Assembly (NCBI GenBank): GCA_035633255.1
Contig: DASQFD010000132.1
Span: forward strand, 1 to 22,436
Length of the DNA: 22,436 nt
Origin: DASQFD01 sp035633255
GTDB taxonomy: Bacteria > Actinomycetota > Actinomycetes > Actinomycetales > Dermatophilaceae
Reading direction: 5' to 3'
Under the pieces are notes generated by a model. It saw only the letters and a list, made by a program, of their open reading frames with translations. It had not been told where the DNA came from and made no database searches. Shown here one piece after another: positions 8,129 to 15,836 of this stretch; within the stretch, counting starts at the first letter, position 1; every line of letters starts with the position of its first letter. Position numbers and translations under genes: made by a program.

Positions 8129-9472
8129 ATGACGGCTCCCGCCCCCCGCGCCGCGCCCCCGTCCACCCCGGAGGACGAGGTGGTCCGGATCTGCTCGGAC
8201 CTCATCCGCATCGACACCAGCAACTACGGGAACGGCGCCGGCCCGGGGGAGCGGGAGGCGGCGGAGTATGCCGTGCGCCTGCTGCGCGAGGTCGGCCTCG
8301 ACCCGGTCGTGCTGGAGTCCGAGCCGGGCCGGAGCACCGTCGTCGTGCGGCTGCCGGGCGCGGACCCGGCCCGCCCGGCGCTGTGCGTCCACGGGCACCT
8401 CGACGTCGTGCCGGCCCAGGGCGAGGACTGGCAGGTGCCGCCCTTCTCCGGGGAGGTGCGGGACGGCTGCGTGTGGGGCCGCGGCGCCGTCGACATGAAG
8501 GACATGGTCGCGATGGTGCTCGCCGTGGTGCGCCACCTGGCGCGGACGGGGACGGTGCCGCCGCGCGACCTGGTCGTCGTCCTCTTCGCCGACGAGGAGG
8601 CCGGCGGCGTGCTCGGGTCCCGCTGGCTGGTCCGGGCGCACCCGGAGCTGCTAGAGGGGGTGACGGAGGCGATCAGCGAGGTCGGGGGGTACAGCGTCAC
8701 GGTGCCGGACCGGGCGGGGCAGCCCCGGCGGACCTACCTGCTGCAGACCGCCGAGAAGGGCATCCTCTGGCTCCGCCTGACCGCGACGGGCCGCGCCGGG
8801 CACGGCTCGGTGCCCAACGACGCCAACGCCGTGGTCCGGCTCGCCGAGGCCGTGGCGCGCGTGGCGGCGCACCCGTGGCCCCGCGAGTACGTCGCCTCCG
8901 TCCGCGGCCTGCTCGACGGGCTCGCCGAGCTGACCGGCACGGCGTGGACCGAGGCGGACCCGGAGGAGCTGCTGGCGCACCTGCGCGGGGCGTCGGGGTT
9001 CGTGCGGGCGACGCTGCAGGACACCGGCAACGTGACGATGCTCGAGGCGGGCTACAAGCACAACGTCATCCCGCAGACCGCCTCGGCGGCCGTCGACTGC
9101 CGCTTCCTGCCCGGGCACGAGGACGGGCTGCTCGGGACCATCGAGCGGCTGGCGGGCGAGCGCGTGGCGGTGGAGGTCGTCCACCGGGACGTCGCCCTCG
9201 ACGCACCCTTCGGCGGGCCGCTCGTCGAGGCCATGGTGGCGGCCCTGCGGGCCGAGGACCCCGAGGCCGAGGTGCTGCCGTACTGCCTCTCCGGCGGCAC
9301 CGACAACAAGGCGCTGTCCACGCTGGGGATCACCGGCTACGGGTTCGCCCCCCTGCGGTTGCCGGCGGACCTCGACTTCGCCCCGATGTTCCACGGGGTC
9401 GACGAGCGGGTGCCGGTGGAGTCGCTTCGCTTCGGCACCCGCGTCCTGCTGCGGCTGCTCACCACCTACTGA
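8129..9472 (+). CDS. M20 family metallopeptidase / deacylase (DapE/ArgE-like)
   Basis: The 447-residue protein has all M20 landmarks. The HGHLDVVP motif carries metal ligand H90 and D92; GAVDMKD holds the bridging D122; FADEE holds the general base E156 and ligand E157. The dimerisation domain contains GHGSVPNDANA (about 223-235), and the late GGTDNKALSTLGI and FHGVDERV motifs complete the site. Enzymes of this group use two zinc ions to cleave amide bonds in peptides or N-acyl amino acids; the exact substrate is not readable. It corresponds in position to the M20 gene (dapE2-like, Rv2141c) of the conserved actinobacterial neighbourhood, from memory. Start and leaderless promoter agree. It converges on the DUF5703 gene. 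Confidence 0.92.
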   Translation: MTAPAPRAAPPSTPEDEVVRICSDLIRIDTSNYGNGAGPGEREAAEYAVRLLREVGLDPVVLESEPGRSTVVVRLPGADPARPALCVHGHLDVVPAQGEDWQVPPFSGEVRDGCVWGRGAVDMKDMVAMVLAVVRHLARTGTVPPRDLVVVLFADEEAGGVLGSRWLVRAHPELLEGVTEAISEVGGYSVTVPDRAGQPRRTYLLQTAEKGILWLRLTATGRAGHGSVPNDANAVVRLAEAVARVAAHPWPREYVASVRGLLDGLAELTGTAWTEADPEELLAHLRGASGFVRATLQDTGNVTMLEAGYKHNVIPQTASAAVDCRFLPGHEDGLLGTIERLAGERVAVEVVHRDVALDAPFGGPLVEAMVAALRAEDPEAEVLPYCLSGGTDNKALSTLGITGYGFAPLRLPADLDFAPMFHGVDERVPVESLRFGTRVLLRLLTTY

Positions 9473-9482
9473 GCCGCATGGG

Positions 9483-9545
9483 GCGCACCCGTGGCCGACG
9501 CGGCCGCGCCCGTGGCCTCGCGGCCGCGCCTGCCCACGGGGGCGC
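9483..9545. terminator. Large nested inverted repeat between convergent genes
   Basis: Outer arms 9483-9494 and 9534-9545 pair over 12 bp with one mismatch. Inside them, two copies of CGCGGCCGCG (9499-9508 and 9519-9528) can pair with each other. The position between the convergent M20 and DUF5703 genes suggests a bidirectional terminator, although no T-tract follows. Confidence 0.5.
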
Positions 9546-9560
9546 AGCCGCGTGCTGCCC

Positions 9561-9761
9561 TCAGCGGGTGAGCAGCGGGCGGGCGCGGATGATTCGCCGC
9601 CGGAGCCAGGTGCGGGTCAGGCCGCCGACGTAGGTGCGGGTCCGGTGGAGCTCCCAGTGGCCGTACTCGGCCTGCTCGGTCAGCGCCCGGCGGATCTCGA
9701 CACGCCCGGTCTCCCGGGGGAAGGACAGCACCCGGTACTCGTACTCGAACACGGGGCCCAT
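9561..9761 (-). CDS. DUF5703 family small protein
   Basis: The 66-residue basic protein has the pattern EYEYRVLSFPRETGRVEIRRALTEQAEYGHWELHRTRTYVGG followed by an Arg-rich tail (TWLRRRIIRARPLL). I recognise this as DUF5703, a small actinobacterial family with no known function. Its aromatic- and charge-rich beta-type core resembles small domains that shadow larger enzymes. It begins with ATG, 29 bp from the divergent ATG of the acidic protein gene, and faces the M20 gene. I see no clear ribosome binding site or TANNNT element at the usual distance. Confidence 0.8.
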   Translation of the reverse strand: MGPVFEYEYRVLSFPRETGRVEIRRALTEQAEYGHWELHRTRTYVGGLTRTWLRRRIIRARPLLTR

Positions 9762-9778
9762 TGTGCGGCACGACCCGA

Positions 9779-9784
9779 TACGGT
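9779..9784 (+). promoter_or_regulatory. Leaderless -10 element for the acidic small protein gene
   Basis: TACGGT, 6 nt before the ATG at 9791. Confidence 0.5.
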
Positions 9785-9790
9785 CGAACC

Positions 9791-10156
9791 ATGAGCGAGG
9801 ACCCGCGAGCCGCCCTGACCGCCCTCGTCGCGGCGCTCGAGCGCCACCTGGAGGCGGCCTCCCAGCGGCGGGGCGATGACGACCCGACCGTGCTCGCGGC
9901 CTACGACGACATCGCCGAGGCGTTCGACCTCTACGACACCGCGCTCTACGACGCCTTCGGCGAGGCCACCCCCCTCGACGTCTTTTCCGGTGACGACGAG
10001 GACTCCGACGACGACGAGGAGTCGGACGAGGACTCCGACGACGAGGTGGTGCTGGACGACCACGACGACGAGGACGGTGACGCGGGGCGCCTGTACTCCG
10101 GGCTCGACGTCACGGACGCCACCGACCTCGACGACGAGGACACCGGCCGCCCCTGA
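9791..10156 (+). CDS. Small highly acidic protein of unknown function
   Basis: The 121-residue protein has a helical N-terminal part (about 1-60, ALTALVAALERHLEAA ... AYDDIAEAFDLYDTALYDAFGE). An extremely acidic tail follows (about 68-121), with runs of Asp/Glu such as DDEDSDDDEESDEDSDDE. The predicted isoelectric point is very low. I do not recognise a catalytic domain; acidic tails of this kind usually bind cations or basic protein or nucleic-acid-binding surfaces. It sits between DUF5703 and the F420-type oxidoreductase. A small protein occupies a comparable place (Rv2137c) next to uppP in mycobacteria, but I cannot confirm homology. The start is fixed by the leaderless TACGGT element. The intact N-terminal frame supports a real gene. 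Confidence 0.78.
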   Translation: MSEDPRAALTALVAALERHLEAASQRRGDDDPTVLAAYDDIAEAFDLYDTALYDAFGEATPLDVFSGDDEDSDDDEESDEDSDDEVVLDDHDDEDGDAGRLYSGLDVTDATDLDDEDTGRP

Positions 10157-10185
10157 GCCGCCCCGACCTCCCGCCCCCCGGCCGA

Positions 10186-10191
10186 TACGCT
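10186..10191 (+). promoter_or_regulatory. Leaderless -10 element for the F420-type oxidoreductase gene
   Basis: TACGCT, 6 nt before the ATG at 10198. Confidence 0.55.
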
Positions 10192-10197
10192 GGGGCC

Positions 10198-11277
10198 ATG
10201 CGACTCGGCGTGAACCTCGGCTACTTCGGTCTCGGCATGGACGAGGACATCGAGGTCCTGGCCGTCGAGGCCGACCGGCTGGGCTACGCGGTCGCCTGGG
10301 TCGCCGAGGCGTACGGCTCCGACGCCCCCACGGTGCTCGGCTACCTCGCCGCCCGGACCGAGCGGATCGACCTCGGCTCCGCGGTCATGCAGATCCCCGG
10401 CCGCACCCCCGCCATGACGGCGATGACGGCGGCGACCCTGGACCGCCTGTCCGGGGGCCGCTTCCGGCTGGGGCTGGGCGTGTCGGGGCCACAGGTCAGC
10501 GAGGGCTGGCACGGCGTGCGCTTCGACGCCCCGCTCGGGCGGACGCGGGAGTACGTCGAGATCGTCCGCCTGGCCCTGGCCCGCAAGAAGGTCGAGCACT
10601 CCGGCCGGCACTACCCGCTGCCGCTTCCGGACGGCCCGGGCAAGGCGCTCCGCCTCACGATTGCCCCGGCTCGCTGGGACCTGCCGATCTACCTGGCCGC
10701 GGTCGGGCCGAAGAACCTCGAGCTGACCGGCGAGGTCGCGGACGGCTGGCTCGCGATCTTCTTCTCGCCGGAGCACTCGCGGGAGTCCCTGGACGCGGTC
10801 GCCGCCGGCCGGCGCCGCGCCGGCCGGGGCACCGCCGCGGACCCCCTCGCCGGCTTCGACGTCGTGCCCACCGTCCCGGTCTGCCTGGCCGAGGACGTTC
10901 GAGCCGGGTACGCCGCGGTCAGCGGCTACGCCGCGCTCTACCTCGGCGGCATGGGGTCGCGGGAGAAGAACTTCTACAACCAGCTGGCCCGCCGGATGGG
11001 GTTCGACCGCGAGGCCGAGCGGGTCCAGGACCTGTTCCTCGCCGGCCGCCACCGCGAGGCGGCCGAGGCCGTGCCGACCGACTTCCTCGACGCGACGGCC
11101 CTGATCGGCCCACCCGCGCGCGTCGCCTCCCGGCTGCCCCGCTACGCCGAGGCGGGCGTCACGACCCTGACCGTGGCCCCCTTCGCCGCCAACCGCGACC
11201 AGCGGCTGGCGACCCTGCGGGGGATGGCCGAGATCGTCCGGAGCGCCGGCCTCGCCGAGGCGCCCGCTCCGGCCTGA
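10198..11277 (+). CDS. LLM class F420-dependent oxidoreductase
   Basis: The 359-residue protein has the bacterial luciferase-like TIM-barrel pattern. It starts with LGVNLGYFG, continues with ADRLGYAVAWVAEAYGSDAPTVLGYLAART (about 24-53) and has the core DRLSGGRFRLGLGVSGPQVSEGWHG (about 82-106). PIYLAAVGPKNLELTGEVADGWL (about 163-185) is the phosphate/F420-binding region of the F420 subgroup of this superfamily. Such enzymes use the deazaflavin F420 as hydride carrier; the substrate is unknown. No F420 biosynthesis gene is in the window, so cofactor use is inferred from family resemblance. The start agrees with the TACGCT element. Confidence 0.9.
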   Translation: MRLGVNLGYFGLGMDEDIEVLAVEADRLGYAVAWVAEAYGSDAPTVLGYLAARTERIDLGSAVMQIPGRTPAMTAMTAATLDRLSGGRFRLGLGVSGPQVSEGWHGVRFDAPLGRTREYVEIVRLALARKKVEHSGRHYPLPLPDGPGKALRLTIAPARWDLPIYLAAVGPKNLELTGEVADGWLAIFFSPEHSRESLDAVAAGRRRAGRGTAADPLAGFDVVPTVPVCLAEDVRAGYAAVSGYAALYLGGMGSREKNFYNQLARRMGFDREAERVQDLFLAGRHREAAEAVPTDFLDATALIGPPARVASRLPRYAEAGVTTLTVAPFAANRDQRLATLRGMAEIVRSAGLAEAPAPA

Positions 11278-11280
11278 CAG

Positions 11281-11310
11281 CACCGCACACCACCGCACAC
11301 CACCGCACCC
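11281..11310. repeat. 10-bp tandem repeat, three copies
   Basis: CACCGCACAC occurs twice, followed by CACCGCACCC, in perfect 10-bp register, in the 96-bp gap between the oxidoreductase gene and uppP. The rest of the gap shows no promoter that I can support. Confidence 0.8.
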
Positions 11311-11373
11311 GCCTGACTCGCACCGCGGCACGACCGCGTCGGACCAGCCCGTGCCCTCCCACCGGAAGGACCC

Positions 11374-12237
11374 ATGCCCCCCGTCGAGCTGACCTACCTT
11401 CAGGCCGTGATCCTCGGCGTCGTCGAAGGGCTCACCGAGTTCCTCCCGGTGTCCTCGACCGGGCACCTGACCATCACCGAGCAGCTGCTCGGGCTGCCGG
11501 TCGACGCACCGGCGGTCACGGCATACACGGCCATCATCCAGTTCGGCGCCATCGTGGCGACGTTCCTGTACTTCGCCAGGAAGATCGCCCGGCTGTTCCT
11601 CGCCTGGGTGCGGGGCCTGCGCGACCCGGCGCAGCGCACGCACGACTACCAGCTCGCCTGGGCGGTCATCGCCGGCAGCCTCCCCGTCGGGATCGTCGGC
11701 TTCGTCCTGCGGGACCTGATCTCCGGCCCGCTGCGGAGCCTGTGGGTGGTCGCCGCGGCGCTGATCCTGTGGAGCGCCGTCATGTGGGTCGCGGAGCGGC
11801 GGCACGACGTCCTCGAGCGGCAGGGCCTGCAGCGCGGCGAGGGCTCGGTCACGCTGCGCGACGGCGTGGTCATCGGGCTCGTGCAGTGCTTCTCGCTGAT
11901 ACCCGGCGTCTCGCGGTCCGGTGCCACCATCTCCGCCGGCCTGATGCGCGGCATCGACCGGGTGACCGCGACCGAGCTGTCCTTCTTCCTCGCCATCCCG
12001 GCCCTCACCGCCGCGGGCATCTTCCAGGCCGTCCAGGAGCGGGACGGGGTCGCCGCCCTGGGCATCGGCCAGGTGCTCGTCGGGATGGTCGTGGCGTTCG
12101 TCGTCGCCTACGCCTCCATCGCCTGGCTGCTGCGCTTCGTGCGCGGCCACTCCCTGAACTACTTCGTCGGCTACCGGGTGGCGCTCGGACTGGGCCTGGT
12201 CGTGGCGCTCTCGGCGGGCTGGATGTCCGCGACCTGA
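11374..12237 (+). CDS. uppP: Undecaprenyl-diphosphatase UppP (BacA)
   Basis: The 287-residue polytopic membrane protein dephosphorylates undecaprenyl diphosphate, recycling the lipid carrier of peptidoglycan synthesis on the outer side of the membrane. The two signature motifs are intact: EGLTEFLPVSSTGHL near residues 18-32 (E18, E22, S27, H31), and GVSRSGATI at about 178-186 with R181. Around eight hydrophobic segments and the usual family length (about 270-290) support the call. The ATG start follows a GGAAGGA ribosome binding site at 11364-11370, so unlike many neighbours this transcript is leadered. The gene converges on corA with a short repeat between them. It lies at the position of uppP (Rv2136c) in the mycobacterial counterpart neighbourhood. 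Confidence 0.95.
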   Translation: MPPVELTYLQAVILGVVEGLTEFLPVSSTGHLTITEQLLGLPVDAPAVTAYTAIIQFGAIVATFLYFARKIARLFLAWVRGLRDPAQRTHDYQLAWAVIAGSLPVGIVGFVLRDLISGPLRSLWVVAAALILWSAVMWVAERRHDVLERQGLQRGEGSVTLRDGVVIGLVQCFSLIPGVSRSGATISAGLMRGIDRVTATELSFFLAIPALTAAGIFQAVQERDGVAALGIGQVLVGMVVAFVVAYASIAWLLRFVRGHSLNYFVGYRVALGLGLVVALSAGWMSAT

Positions 12238-12240
12238 CGC

Positions 12241-12270
12241 GGTCAGGACCGGTCAGCACCGGTCAGCACC
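12241..12270. repeat. 10-bp tandem repeat between convergent uppP and corA
   Basis: GGTCAGGACC, GGTCAGCACC, GGTCAGCACC in perfect 10-bp register, followed by decayed copies up to the corA stop codon. Confidence 0.8.
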
Positions 12271-12282
12271 GGTGGGCGCTGG

Positions 12283-13260
12283 TCACAGCCAGCGGTGCCG
12301 CTTGAAGGTGAGGTAGAGCGCGCCCACCACGGCCGCCATCAGGGCGAGCACCGCGGGGTAGCCCCACGAGGACTCCAGCTCGGGCATGTGCTCGAAGTTC
12401 ATGCCGTAGATCCCGGCGATCATCGTCGGCACCGCGGCCATGGCCACGTACGCCGAGATCTTGCGCATGTCCTCGTTCTGCCGCACCGACACCTGGGTGA
12501 GGTGGGCACCGAGCATGTCGGTGAGCAGCCGGTCGTAGGACTCGACGTGGTCGACCACGGCGTTGAGGTGGTCGCTGACGTCCCGGAAGAGGTGCCGGAG
12601 CTCCTTGTCGCGCACCGGGCTGTGCGGGCTGGTGTGCAGCATCGAGACCGCGGTGGTGATGGGCAGCGCCGCCCGGCGGAACTCCAGCACCTCGCGCTTG
12701 AGCCGGTAGATGGCGTTGGCGTCCGCGCCCTCGCCGGTGAAGACCGACTCCTCCATCTGCTCGATGTCCCTGGCCACCTCCCGGTCGATGTCGCCGTAGG
12801 TGTCGACGACGTCGTCGACGATCGCGTGCAGGACGGCGTACGGCCCGAGCCGGAGCAGCCCGGGGTCCTCCTCCAGCTGGCGCCGGAGGCCGGCGAGCGG
12901 GCTGAGCTCACCGCTGCGGACGGTGACCACGAAGTGGTCACCGACGAAGACGTTGACCTCACCGGTCTCGATGTCCGAGGTGGAGTCCAGGTACCGCAGC
13001 GTCTTCAGGACGACGAACAGGCTGCCGTCGTAGGCCTCGATCTTGCCGCGCTGCCCACCCTTGATCGCGTCCTCGATCGCGAGCGGGTGCAGTCCCAGCT
13101 CCGAGTCGACCTGGGCGAACTCGGCCCGCGTGGGGTCCTTCAGCCCGATCCACAGGAAGTCACCGGTTCCGCTGCCGGCCCGCAGCGCGGCGAGCTCGTC
13201 GCTCAGGTCACCGCACGGGCGGCGCACCCCCCCGCAGTACACGGCAACGTCGACGATCAC
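12283..13260 (-). CDS. corA: CorA-family magnesium/cobalt transporter
   Basis: The 325-residue protein has a large cytoplasmic N-terminal domain (about 1-260) with an acidic/helical funnel (for example REVARDIEQMEESVF). Two C-terminal membrane segments follow. The first ends with the selectivity signature YGMNF (G286, M287, N288), followed by the EHMPEL periplasmic loop; the second (about 300-320) ends in a basic KRHRW tail. CorA channels let Mg2+ and also Co2+ or Ni2+ into the cell. GTG at 13260 is preferred because it gives the normal family length and the VIVDVAVY beginning; upstream frame extension overlaps the divergent phosphatase gene. A CACAAT sequence lies 6 nt upstream as a possible weak leaderless -10. 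The nearby ECF Ni/Co transporter is a notable neighbour. Confidence 0.92.
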   Translation of the reverse strand: MIVDVAVYCGGVRRPCGDLSDELAALRAGSGTGDFLWIGLKDPTRAEFAQVDSELGLHPLAIEDAIKGGQRGKIEAYDGSLFVVLKTLRYLDSTSDIETGEVNVFVGDHFVVTVRSGELSPLAGLRRQLEEDPGLLRLGPYAVLHAIVDDVVDTYGDIDREVARDIEQMEESVFTGEGADANAIYRLKREVLEFRRAALPITTAVSMLHTSPHSPVRDKELRHLFRDVSDHLNAVVDHVESYDRLLTDMLGAHLTQVSVRQNEDMRKISAYVAMAAVPTMIAGIYGMNFEHMPELESSWGYPAVLALMAAVVGALYLTFKRHRWL

Positions 13261-13279
13261 CTCGCCATTGTGGCCCCCG

Positions 13280-13285
13280 TAGGGT
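13280..13285 (+). promoter_or_regulatory. Leaderless -10 element for the histidine phosphatase gene
   Basis: TAGGGT, 6 nt before the GTG at 13292, in the 31-bp gap shared with divergent corA. Confidence 0.6.
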
Positions 13286-13291
13286 GAGCGC

Positions 13292-13990
13292 GTGGCCACC
13301 TGCGTCGTCGTGCGGCACGGGCACTCGACCGCCAACGCCGAGGGACTGCTCGCCGGGTGGACCCCCGGCGTGCTGCTGACCGAGCGGGGGCGCGCCCAGG
13401 TGGCCGCCCTGCGGGCCCGGCTGCACGGCATACCCATCCGGCTGGTGGCCACGAGCCCACTCGAGCGGTGCCGCGAGACCGCAGCGGCGCTCACGCCCGC
13501 GGGCACCCCGGTCCTGGTCGACGACGCCCTCGGCGAGTGCCGCTACGGGGCCTGGACCGGGCGCAAGCTGGCCGACCTGGCCACGGACCCCCTCTGGCGC
13601 GTCGTCCAGGACGACCCGGCTGCGGCGCGGTTCCCCGACGGGGAGGGGCAGCCCGCGGAGTCGATGGCGGAGATGTCCGCGCGGGTCGTGGCGGCGGTGC
13701 GCCGGCACGACGCCGCGGTCGAGGCGGAGCACGGGCCGCACGCGGTGTGGCTGGCGGTGAGCCACGGCGACCCCATCAAGGCCGTGCTCGCCGACGCCCT
13801 CGGCTCCGGCCTGGCACACGTCCAGCGGGTCCACGTGGACCCGGCCTCGGTGTCGGTGGTCCGGTGGTCGGCCGGCCGGCCCATGGTGCTCGCGACGAAC
13901 CGGCCGGGGGAGGGCGTGGCCGAGCTGGTCGCCGCCCCAACGGACGCGGTGCCCGCCGGGGACGCCCCGGTGGGGGGTGGGGGTGGCTGA
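13292..13990 (+). CDS. Histidine phosphatase family protein (phosphoglycerate mutase-like)
   Basis: The 232-residue protein begins with VVRHGHSTAN, the RHG motif with nucleophile H9. SPLERCRETAAAL carries the second conserved arginine, ECRYGAWTGRKL has the acid/base region, and AVSHGDPIK carries the second catalytic histidine H158. The family forms a phosphohistidine intermediate and hydrolyses phosphoesters. The actinobacterial subgroup near mshC/uppP (Rv2135c and the MSMEG_4193 type, from memory) acts as a phosphatase of unsettled substrate. The C-terminus ends in a low-complexity Gly run encoded by a G-rich stretch (13967-13990). The GTG start agrees with TAGGGT 6 nt upstream. Confidence 0.92.
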   Translation: MATCVVVRHGHSTANAEGLLAGWTPGVLLTERGRAQVAALRARLHGIPIRLVATSPLERCRETAAALTPAGTPVLVDDALGECRYGAWTGRKLADLATDPLWRVVQDDPAAARFPDGEGQPAESMAEMSARVVAAVRRHDAAVEAEHGPHAVWLAVSHGDPIKAVLADALGSGLAHVQRVHVDPASVSVVRWSAGRPMVLATNRPGEGVAELVAAPTDAVPAGDAPVGGGGG

Positions 13991-13995
13991 CGGGC

Positions 13996-14020
13996 CTTGT
14001 TGCGAATAGTGTGCAACAAG
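13996..14020. promoter_or_regulatory. Predicted Nur-type (nickel-responsive) operator overlapping a -10 element
   Basis: A perfect inverted repeat has arms CTTGTTGC (13996-14003) and GCAACAAG (14013-14020) separated by 9 nt. The inner core TTGC-N9-GCAA (14000-14016) has the spacing of the Streptomyces Nur box, tTGCaa-N5-ttGCAA. The spacer contains TAGTGT (14007-14012), a TANNNT -10 element, so a bound repressor would cover the promoter. It lies 49 bp before the ECF Ni/Co transporter operon. The inverted repeat is seen directly; assignment to Nur is inferred from the match and the downstream genes. Confidence 0.7.
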
Positions 14021-14069
14021 CACGACCGCCGCGCCCGCCCGACGCCCGCCTCGCACCCAGGAGCCCATC

Positions 14070-14759
14070 ATGCACGTACCCGACGGTTTCCTGGACGCGC
14101 CGACGTCGATCGCCACCGGCGTCGTCGCGGCTGCCGGCATCGGGATGGCCCTGCGGGGGGCTCGCAGGGAGCTCGACGACCGCACCGCGCCGCTGGCCGG
14201 GCTGGTCGCCGTCTTCGTCTTCGCCGCCCAGATGGTCAACTTCCCGGTCGGGGCCGGCACCTCCGGCCACCTGCTCGGCGGCACCCTGGCCGCCGTGCTC
14301 GTCGGCCCGTGGACGGCCACGCTCTGCCTCACGGTGGTCCTCACGGTCCAGGCGCTGCTCTTCGCCGACGGCGGCCTGACGGCGCTCGGGACCAACATCA
14401 CCCTGATGGGGCTGGTGGGGGTGTGGTCGGGCTGGCTGGTCTTCACCGCCCTGCGGGCGCTGTTCGTCCGCAGCCCGGCGGGCGTGCCGGTGGCGGCCGG
14501 GATCGCCGCGGCCGTGTCCGTCCCCACCGCGGCGCTCGCCTTCGTCGGCCTGTATGCCGTGGGCGGCGCCGCCCCGGTGCCGCTCGGCACGCTCACGGCG
14601 GCGATGGTCGGCTGGCACGTCGTCATCGGGATCGGCGAGGGGTTCATCACCGCCCTGGCCGTCTCCAGCGTCGTCGCGACCCGCCCCGACCTCGTCCACG
14701 GAGCCCGCACGGTGCTCCCGGCCGGCGCGCTGGAGATCCGGGCCGGGGTGCCCGCGTGA
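14070..14759 (+). CDS. cbiM: ECF nickel/cobalt transporter, substrate-binding S component (CbiM/NikM)
   Basis: The 229-residue membrane protein starts MHVPDGFLD. In CbiM/NikM the N-terminal Met-His is buried and His2 coordinates the metal, so the exact ATG at 14070 is functionally fixed; AGGAG lies 6 nt upstream. Six to seven hydrophobic segments follow, including the conserved QMVNFPVGAGTSGHLLGGTLAAVLVGPW (about 52-79) and GTNITLMGLVG regions. It captures Ni2+ or Co2+ and delivers it through the CbiQ/CbiO energising module encoded downstream. The predicted Nur box upstream favours nickel; MH(I/V)PDG is also more NikM-like than cobalt CbiM (MHIMEG). The 3' end overlaps the PDGLE gene by 4 bp (GTGA). 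Confidence 0.93.
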   Translation: MHVPDGFLDAPTSIATGVVAAAGIGMALRGARRELDDRTAPLAGLVAVFVFAAQMVNFPVGAGTSGHLLGGTLAAVLVGPWTATLCLTVVLTVQALLFADGGLTALGTNITLMGLVGVWSGWLVFTALRALFVRSPAGVPVAAGIAAAVSVPTAALAFVGLYAVGGAAPVPLGTLTAAMVGWHVVIGIGEGFITALAVSSVVATRPDLVHGARTVLPAGALEIRAGVPA

Positions 14760-15073
14760 CCCGCGGCCGGCCGTCCACCCGGCGGCTCGTCGCCGTCGGT
14801 CTCGTCGTCAGCCTGCTGGTGGCCGGTGTGGTCTCGGGCTTCGCCTCGAGCCACCCCGACGGGCTGGAGTTCGTCGCGGGCCGGCTCGGCTTCGCCGGCT
14901 CCGGCGCCGGGCACGCCGCGGCCGACTCCCCGCTGGCGGACTACGCCGTGCGGGGCGTGGACGGGCCGCTGTCCGGCGGCCTCGCCGGTGTGCTCGGTGT
15001 GCTCGTCGTGGGGCTGGTCGCCTTCGCGCTGGGGGCCCTGCTCCGGCACCGGTCCCCGTCCGGGAAGCGCTGA
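14756..15073 (+). CDS. PDGLE domain protein, CbiN/NikN-like subunit
   Basis: The 105-residue protein has two membrane segments (about 10-27 and 80-98) flanking an extracytoplasmic loop with SSHPDGLEFVAGRLGF, the hallmark of PDGLE (PF13190) proteins. These occupy the place of CbiN/NikN in ECF metal transporters, where the small subunit helps load the metal into CbiM/NikM. The GTG start overlaps the cbiM stop by 4 bp, and the next gene starts 1 nt after this stop. That places it firmly in the operon and implies translational coupling. The sequence differs from true cobalt CbiN, in line with a nickel system or a mixed-type transporter. Confidence 0.88.
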   Translation: MTRGRPSTRRLVAVGLVVSLLVAGVVSGFASSHPDGLEFVAGRLGFAGSGAGHAAADSPLADYAVRGVDGPLSGGLAGVLGVLVVGLVAFALGALLRHRSPSGKR

Positions 15074-15074
15074 G

Positions 15075-15836
15075 GTGGGTGGGGGCCCCGGGCCGCACCT
15101 CCACGTCGAGGGCACCACGGTCGTCCACCGACTGCCCGCGCACGCCAAGCTCGTCGGACTGCTCGTCCTCGTCCTCACCGTCGTGGCCCTGCCCGCCGCC
15201 CCGCCCTGGCCCTTCGCCGTGGCTTCGCTGGTGGTGCTGTCCGTCGTCGCGGCCACCCGGGTGCCGGCGCGCTCGGTGCTGACCCGCGCGGCGGTCGAGC
15301 TGCCGTTCGTCGTCTTCGCGGTGCTGCTGCCCTTCGTCGCCTCCGGGCCGCGGGTGGAGGTCGGCCCGTTCCGCCTCTCGCAGGCCGGGCTCACCGGGGC
15401 CTGGCTGCTCCTCGTCAAGGGGACGCTCGGCGTCCTCGCCGCGATCGCCTTCTCGACGACCACCTCGCCGCGCGACCTCGTGCGCGGGCTTCGCGCGCTT
15501 CGGGTGCCGGGGCCGCTGGTGCAGATCCTCTCCTTCATGGTGCGCTACCTCGGCGTCGTGGGGGAGGAGATGGGCCGCATGCGGGTGGCGCGCGAGTCCC
15601 GCGGCTTCACCGCGCGCTCGGTGCGCGCCTGGCCGGTCCTCGCCGCGAGCACCGGCACCCTCTTCCTGCGCAGCTATGAGCGGGGGGAGCGGGTGCACCT
15701 GGCCATGGTGGCCCGCGGCTACACCGGGGCCATGCCCGACACGGACCCGCTGCGGGCGACCGGGCCGCAGTGGGGCGTGGCGCTGCTGCCGGCCCTGGTC
15801 GTGGCGGTGGCCGGCCTGGCGGGGCGGTGGGCATGA
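15075..15836 (+). CDS. cbiQ: ECF transporter transmembrane (T) component CbiQ/NikQ
   Basis: The 253-residue membrane protein has hydrophobic segments at about 25-65, 75-95, 105-130 and the C-terminus. The conserved coupling helices carry RMRVARESRGFT (about 177-188) and RGERVHLAMVARGYTG (about 209-224). The two Ala/Ser-Arg-Gly motifs (ESRG, ARGY) are the contact points for the ATPases in ECF T components. The subunit couples ATP hydrolysis to reorientation of the S component. GTG at 15075 is chosen because it begins just after the PDGLE stop and gives the normal family length; longer upstream frame has the composition of a shadow. The stop overlaps the cbiO start as ATGA. Confidence 0.92.
   Translation: MGGGPGPHLHVEGTTVVHRLPAHAKLVGLLVLVLTVVALPAAPPWPFAVASLVVLSVVAATRVPARSVLTRAAVELPFVVFAVLLPFVASGPRVEVGPFRLSQAGLTGAWLLLVKGTLGVLAAIAFSTTTSPRDLVRGLRALRVPGPLVQILSFMVRYLGVVGEEMGRMRVARESRGFTARSVRAWPVLAASTGTLFLRSYERGERVHLAMVARGYTGAMPDTDPLRATGPQWGVALLPALVVAVAGLAGRWA

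Noticed and set aside
9499..9528. Duplicated CGCGGCCGCG palindromes as an attachment or recombination site
   Set aside because: They are better explained as the inner arms of a hairpin between convergent genes, and no recombinase gene is near.
13967..13990. G-rich run at the end of the histidine phosphatase gene as a G-quadruplex
   Set aside because: Long G runs separated by single bases are possible quadruplex formers, but it encodes a Gly tail and such runs are expected at this GC content. There is no independent support.
13208..15538. A 776-codon minus-strand frame opposite the histidine phosphatase and cbiM genes
   Set aside because: Its product is Thr/Ser/Ala-rich without motifs, and the plus strand carries the well-defined metal transporter operon.
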